Part shown: positions 62,918 through 64,000 of the stretch, piece by piece
Position numbering within the stretch: position 1 is the first letter of the stretch
How the letters are laid out: every line of letters begins with the position of its first letter
DNA from: Escherichia coli
Lineage (GTDB): Bacteria; Pseudomonadota; Gammaproteobacteria; Enterobacterales; Enterobacteriaceae
Assembly: GCF_036503815.1 (NCBI RefSeq)
Contig: NZ_AP027764.1
Span: 1,612,001 to 1,676,000, forward strand
DNA length: 64,000 nucleotides
Reading direction: 5' to 3'
Notes under the pieces: generated by a model
What the model saw: the letters and a program-made list of their open reading frames with translations, nothing else
Database searches by the model: none
What the model was told of the DNA's origin: nothing
Made by a program: the position numbers and the translations under genes

Positions 62918-64000
62918 TCAGATCTTACATGCGCCGCTTTCGCAGCCATCGTCCTGGATTGACGGCACCAGATCGTCTTGTGCGTCTTCTGCACCGTCAC
63001 GGGTGTTCTGATAATACAGCGTTTTAACCCCGAATTTGTAGGCGGTGAGCAGGTCTTTCAGCAACTGCTGCATCGGCACTTTTCCTGACGGGAAACGTGA
63101 CGGATCGTAGTTGGTGTTAGCAGAGATCGACTGATCGATAAATTTCTGCATGATACCCACCAGTTGCAGGTAGCCATCGTTACCCGGCATTTCCCACAGC
63201 AGCTCATAGGCGTCGTGCAGATGCTCGTAGTCCGGCACCACCTGGCGCAGAATACCGTCTTTCGACGCTTTGATGCTGACGTAACCACGCGGCGGTTCAA
63301 TACCGTTAGTGGCGTTAGAGATCTGCGAAGAAGTCTCTGACGGCATCAGAGCAGAAAGCGTGGAGTTACGCAGGCCGTGCGTTTTGATTGACTCACGCAG
63401 TGCTTCCCAGTCGTAATGCAGCGGCTCATTAGCGATGGCATCCAGATCTTTCTTATAGGTATCGATCGGCAGGATCCCTTTCGCGTAAGTGGTTTCGTTA
63501 AACCACGGGCACGCGCCTTGCTCTTTCGCCAGCTCATTAGACGCTTTCAGCAGGTAATACTGAATGGCTTCGAAGGTTTTATGCGTCAGGTTGTTGGCGC
63601 TGCCGTCGGAGTAGCGTTTACCGTGCTTCGCCAGGTAGTAAGCGAAGTTGATCACACCAATACCCAGCGTACGACGACCCATCGCTCCACGTTTGGCGGC
63701 CGGGATCGGGTAATCCTGATAATCCAGCAGCGCGTCGAGTGCGCGTACTGCCAGAATCGCCAGCTCTTCCAGTTCATCCAGGCTATTAATTGCGCCCAGG
63801 TTGAAAGCAGACAGCGTACACAGCGCGATTTCACCGTTCTCGTCGTTGACGTCGTTCAGTGGTTTGGTCGGTAGGGCGATTTCCAGGCACAGGTTAGACT
63901 GGCGCACTGGTGCAATAGCCGGATCAAACGGGCTGTGGGTGTTGCAGTGGTCTACGTTCTGAATATAGATACGACCGGTAGACGCACGTTCCTGCATCAT
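62918..64000 (-). CDS. nrdA: Ribonucleoside-diphosphate reductase 1, alpha subunit NrdA (5' end outside window)
   Basis: The C-terminal 360 residues of the 761-residue catalytic subunit of class Ia ribonucleotide reductase, residues about 402-761. Seen, in full-length numbering: the radical Cys439 and Glu441 (SNLCLEIALP), Cys462 (IALCTLSAF), the Tyr730-Tyr731 pair on the radical path (KTLYYQNTRD), and the C-terminal redox pair Cys754 and Cys759 (DGCESGACKI). The allosteric N-terminal part lies beyond the window edge. It is the first gene of nrdA-nrdB-yfaE. Confidence 0.97.
   Translation of the reverse strand: MMQERASTGRIYIQNVDHCNTHSPFDPAIAPVRQSNLCLEIALPTKPLNDVNDENGEIALCTLSAFNLGAINSLDELEELAILAVRALDALLDYQDYPIPAAKRGAMGRRTLGIGVINFAYYLAKHGKRYSDGSANNLTHKTFEAIQYYLLKASNELAKEQGACPWFNETTYAKGILPIDTYKKDLDAIANEPLHYDWEALRESIKTHGLRNSTLSALMPSETSSQISNATNGIEPPRGYVSIKASKDGILRQVVPDYEHLHDAYELLWEMPGNDGYLQLVGIMQKFIDQSISANTNYDPSRFPSGKVPMQQLLKDLLTAYKFGVKTLYYQNTRDGAEDAQDDLVPSIQDDGCESGACKI

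Noticed and set aside
1..64000. CRISPR array, tRNA/rRNA, integrase or complete insertion sequence
   Set aside because: No regularly spaced repeats, tRNA-like cloverleaf, recombinase or full transposase was found; the only transposase-related gene is the Rpn-family nuclease.

Overview
The window is Escherichia coli chromosome (K-12-like core genes, near-identical over their whole lengths to proteins I know from memory), carried in the orientation opposite to the usual K-12 map. It runs from inside yfbS to inside nrdA. It is not K-12 itself. Between nuoN and elaD I find a yfbN-like gene, a SUKH (SMI1/KNR4) gene, yfbM and yfbL, but no yfbP, yfbO or yfbK. A 356-codon AT-rich gene of unknown function sits between glpQ and inaA. 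No rRNA, tRNA, CRISPR array, complete insertion sequence or prophage was seen.

Layout. 1-5.2 kb: yfbS (partial), yfbR and alaA (both minus), then a long regulatory gap and lrhA. 5.2-21 kb: the complete nuoABCDEFGHIJKLMN operon for the 13-subunit NADH:quinone oxidoreductase, ending in a strong terminator. 21-25.7 kb: an accessory stretch (yfbN, SUKH, yfbM, yfbL, elaD). 25.9-27.7 kb: rbn (elaC), elaA, elaB. 27.7-34.7 kb: menF-D-H-B-C-E for menaquinone synthesis. 34.9-43.4 kb: pmrD, the arnBCADTEF operon for 4-amino-4-deoxy-L-arabinose modification of lipid A, and divergent ais with a PmrA-box-like site between. 43.4-46 kb: nudI, yfaZ, yfaY. 46-50.4 kb: the rhamnonate operon rhmR-D-T-A. 50.4-51.5 kb: an rpnE-type nuclease gene with an internal start, followed by a small free-standing copy of its C-terminal domain. 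51.7-58.5 kb: glpABC and divergent glpTQ. 58.7-60.6 kb: the orphan gene and a scar of gene fragments. 60.7-64 kb: inaA, then yfaE-nrdB-nrdA (minus; nrdA partial).

How the genes work together. Complex I and menaquinone synthesis supply the electron entry point and the low-potential quinone for respiration. GlpABC feeds glycerol-3-phosphate electrons into the same quinone pool, with GlpT and GlpQ supplying the substrate. The arn/pmrD/ais block remodels the cell surface against cationic peptides. Class Ia ribonucleotide reductase and its ferredoxin YfaE supply deoxynucleotides.

Most notable: (1) the Rpn nuclease gene has a second in-frame start behind a strong Shine-Dalgarno site, and an almost identical Shine-Dalgarno/start module is repeated directly downstream as a separate 57-codon gene. 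This fits a nested antitoxin plus a free-standing second copy. (2) The AT-rich orphan gene at 58.7-59.8 kb. (3) The SUKH/yfbN/yfbM/elaD accessory region. (4) A TAG codon that removes the last three residues expected for NuoH. (5) Structured RNA elements in the nuoB-nuoC and nuoL-nuoM gaps. Comparisons with K-12 are from memory and no search was run.
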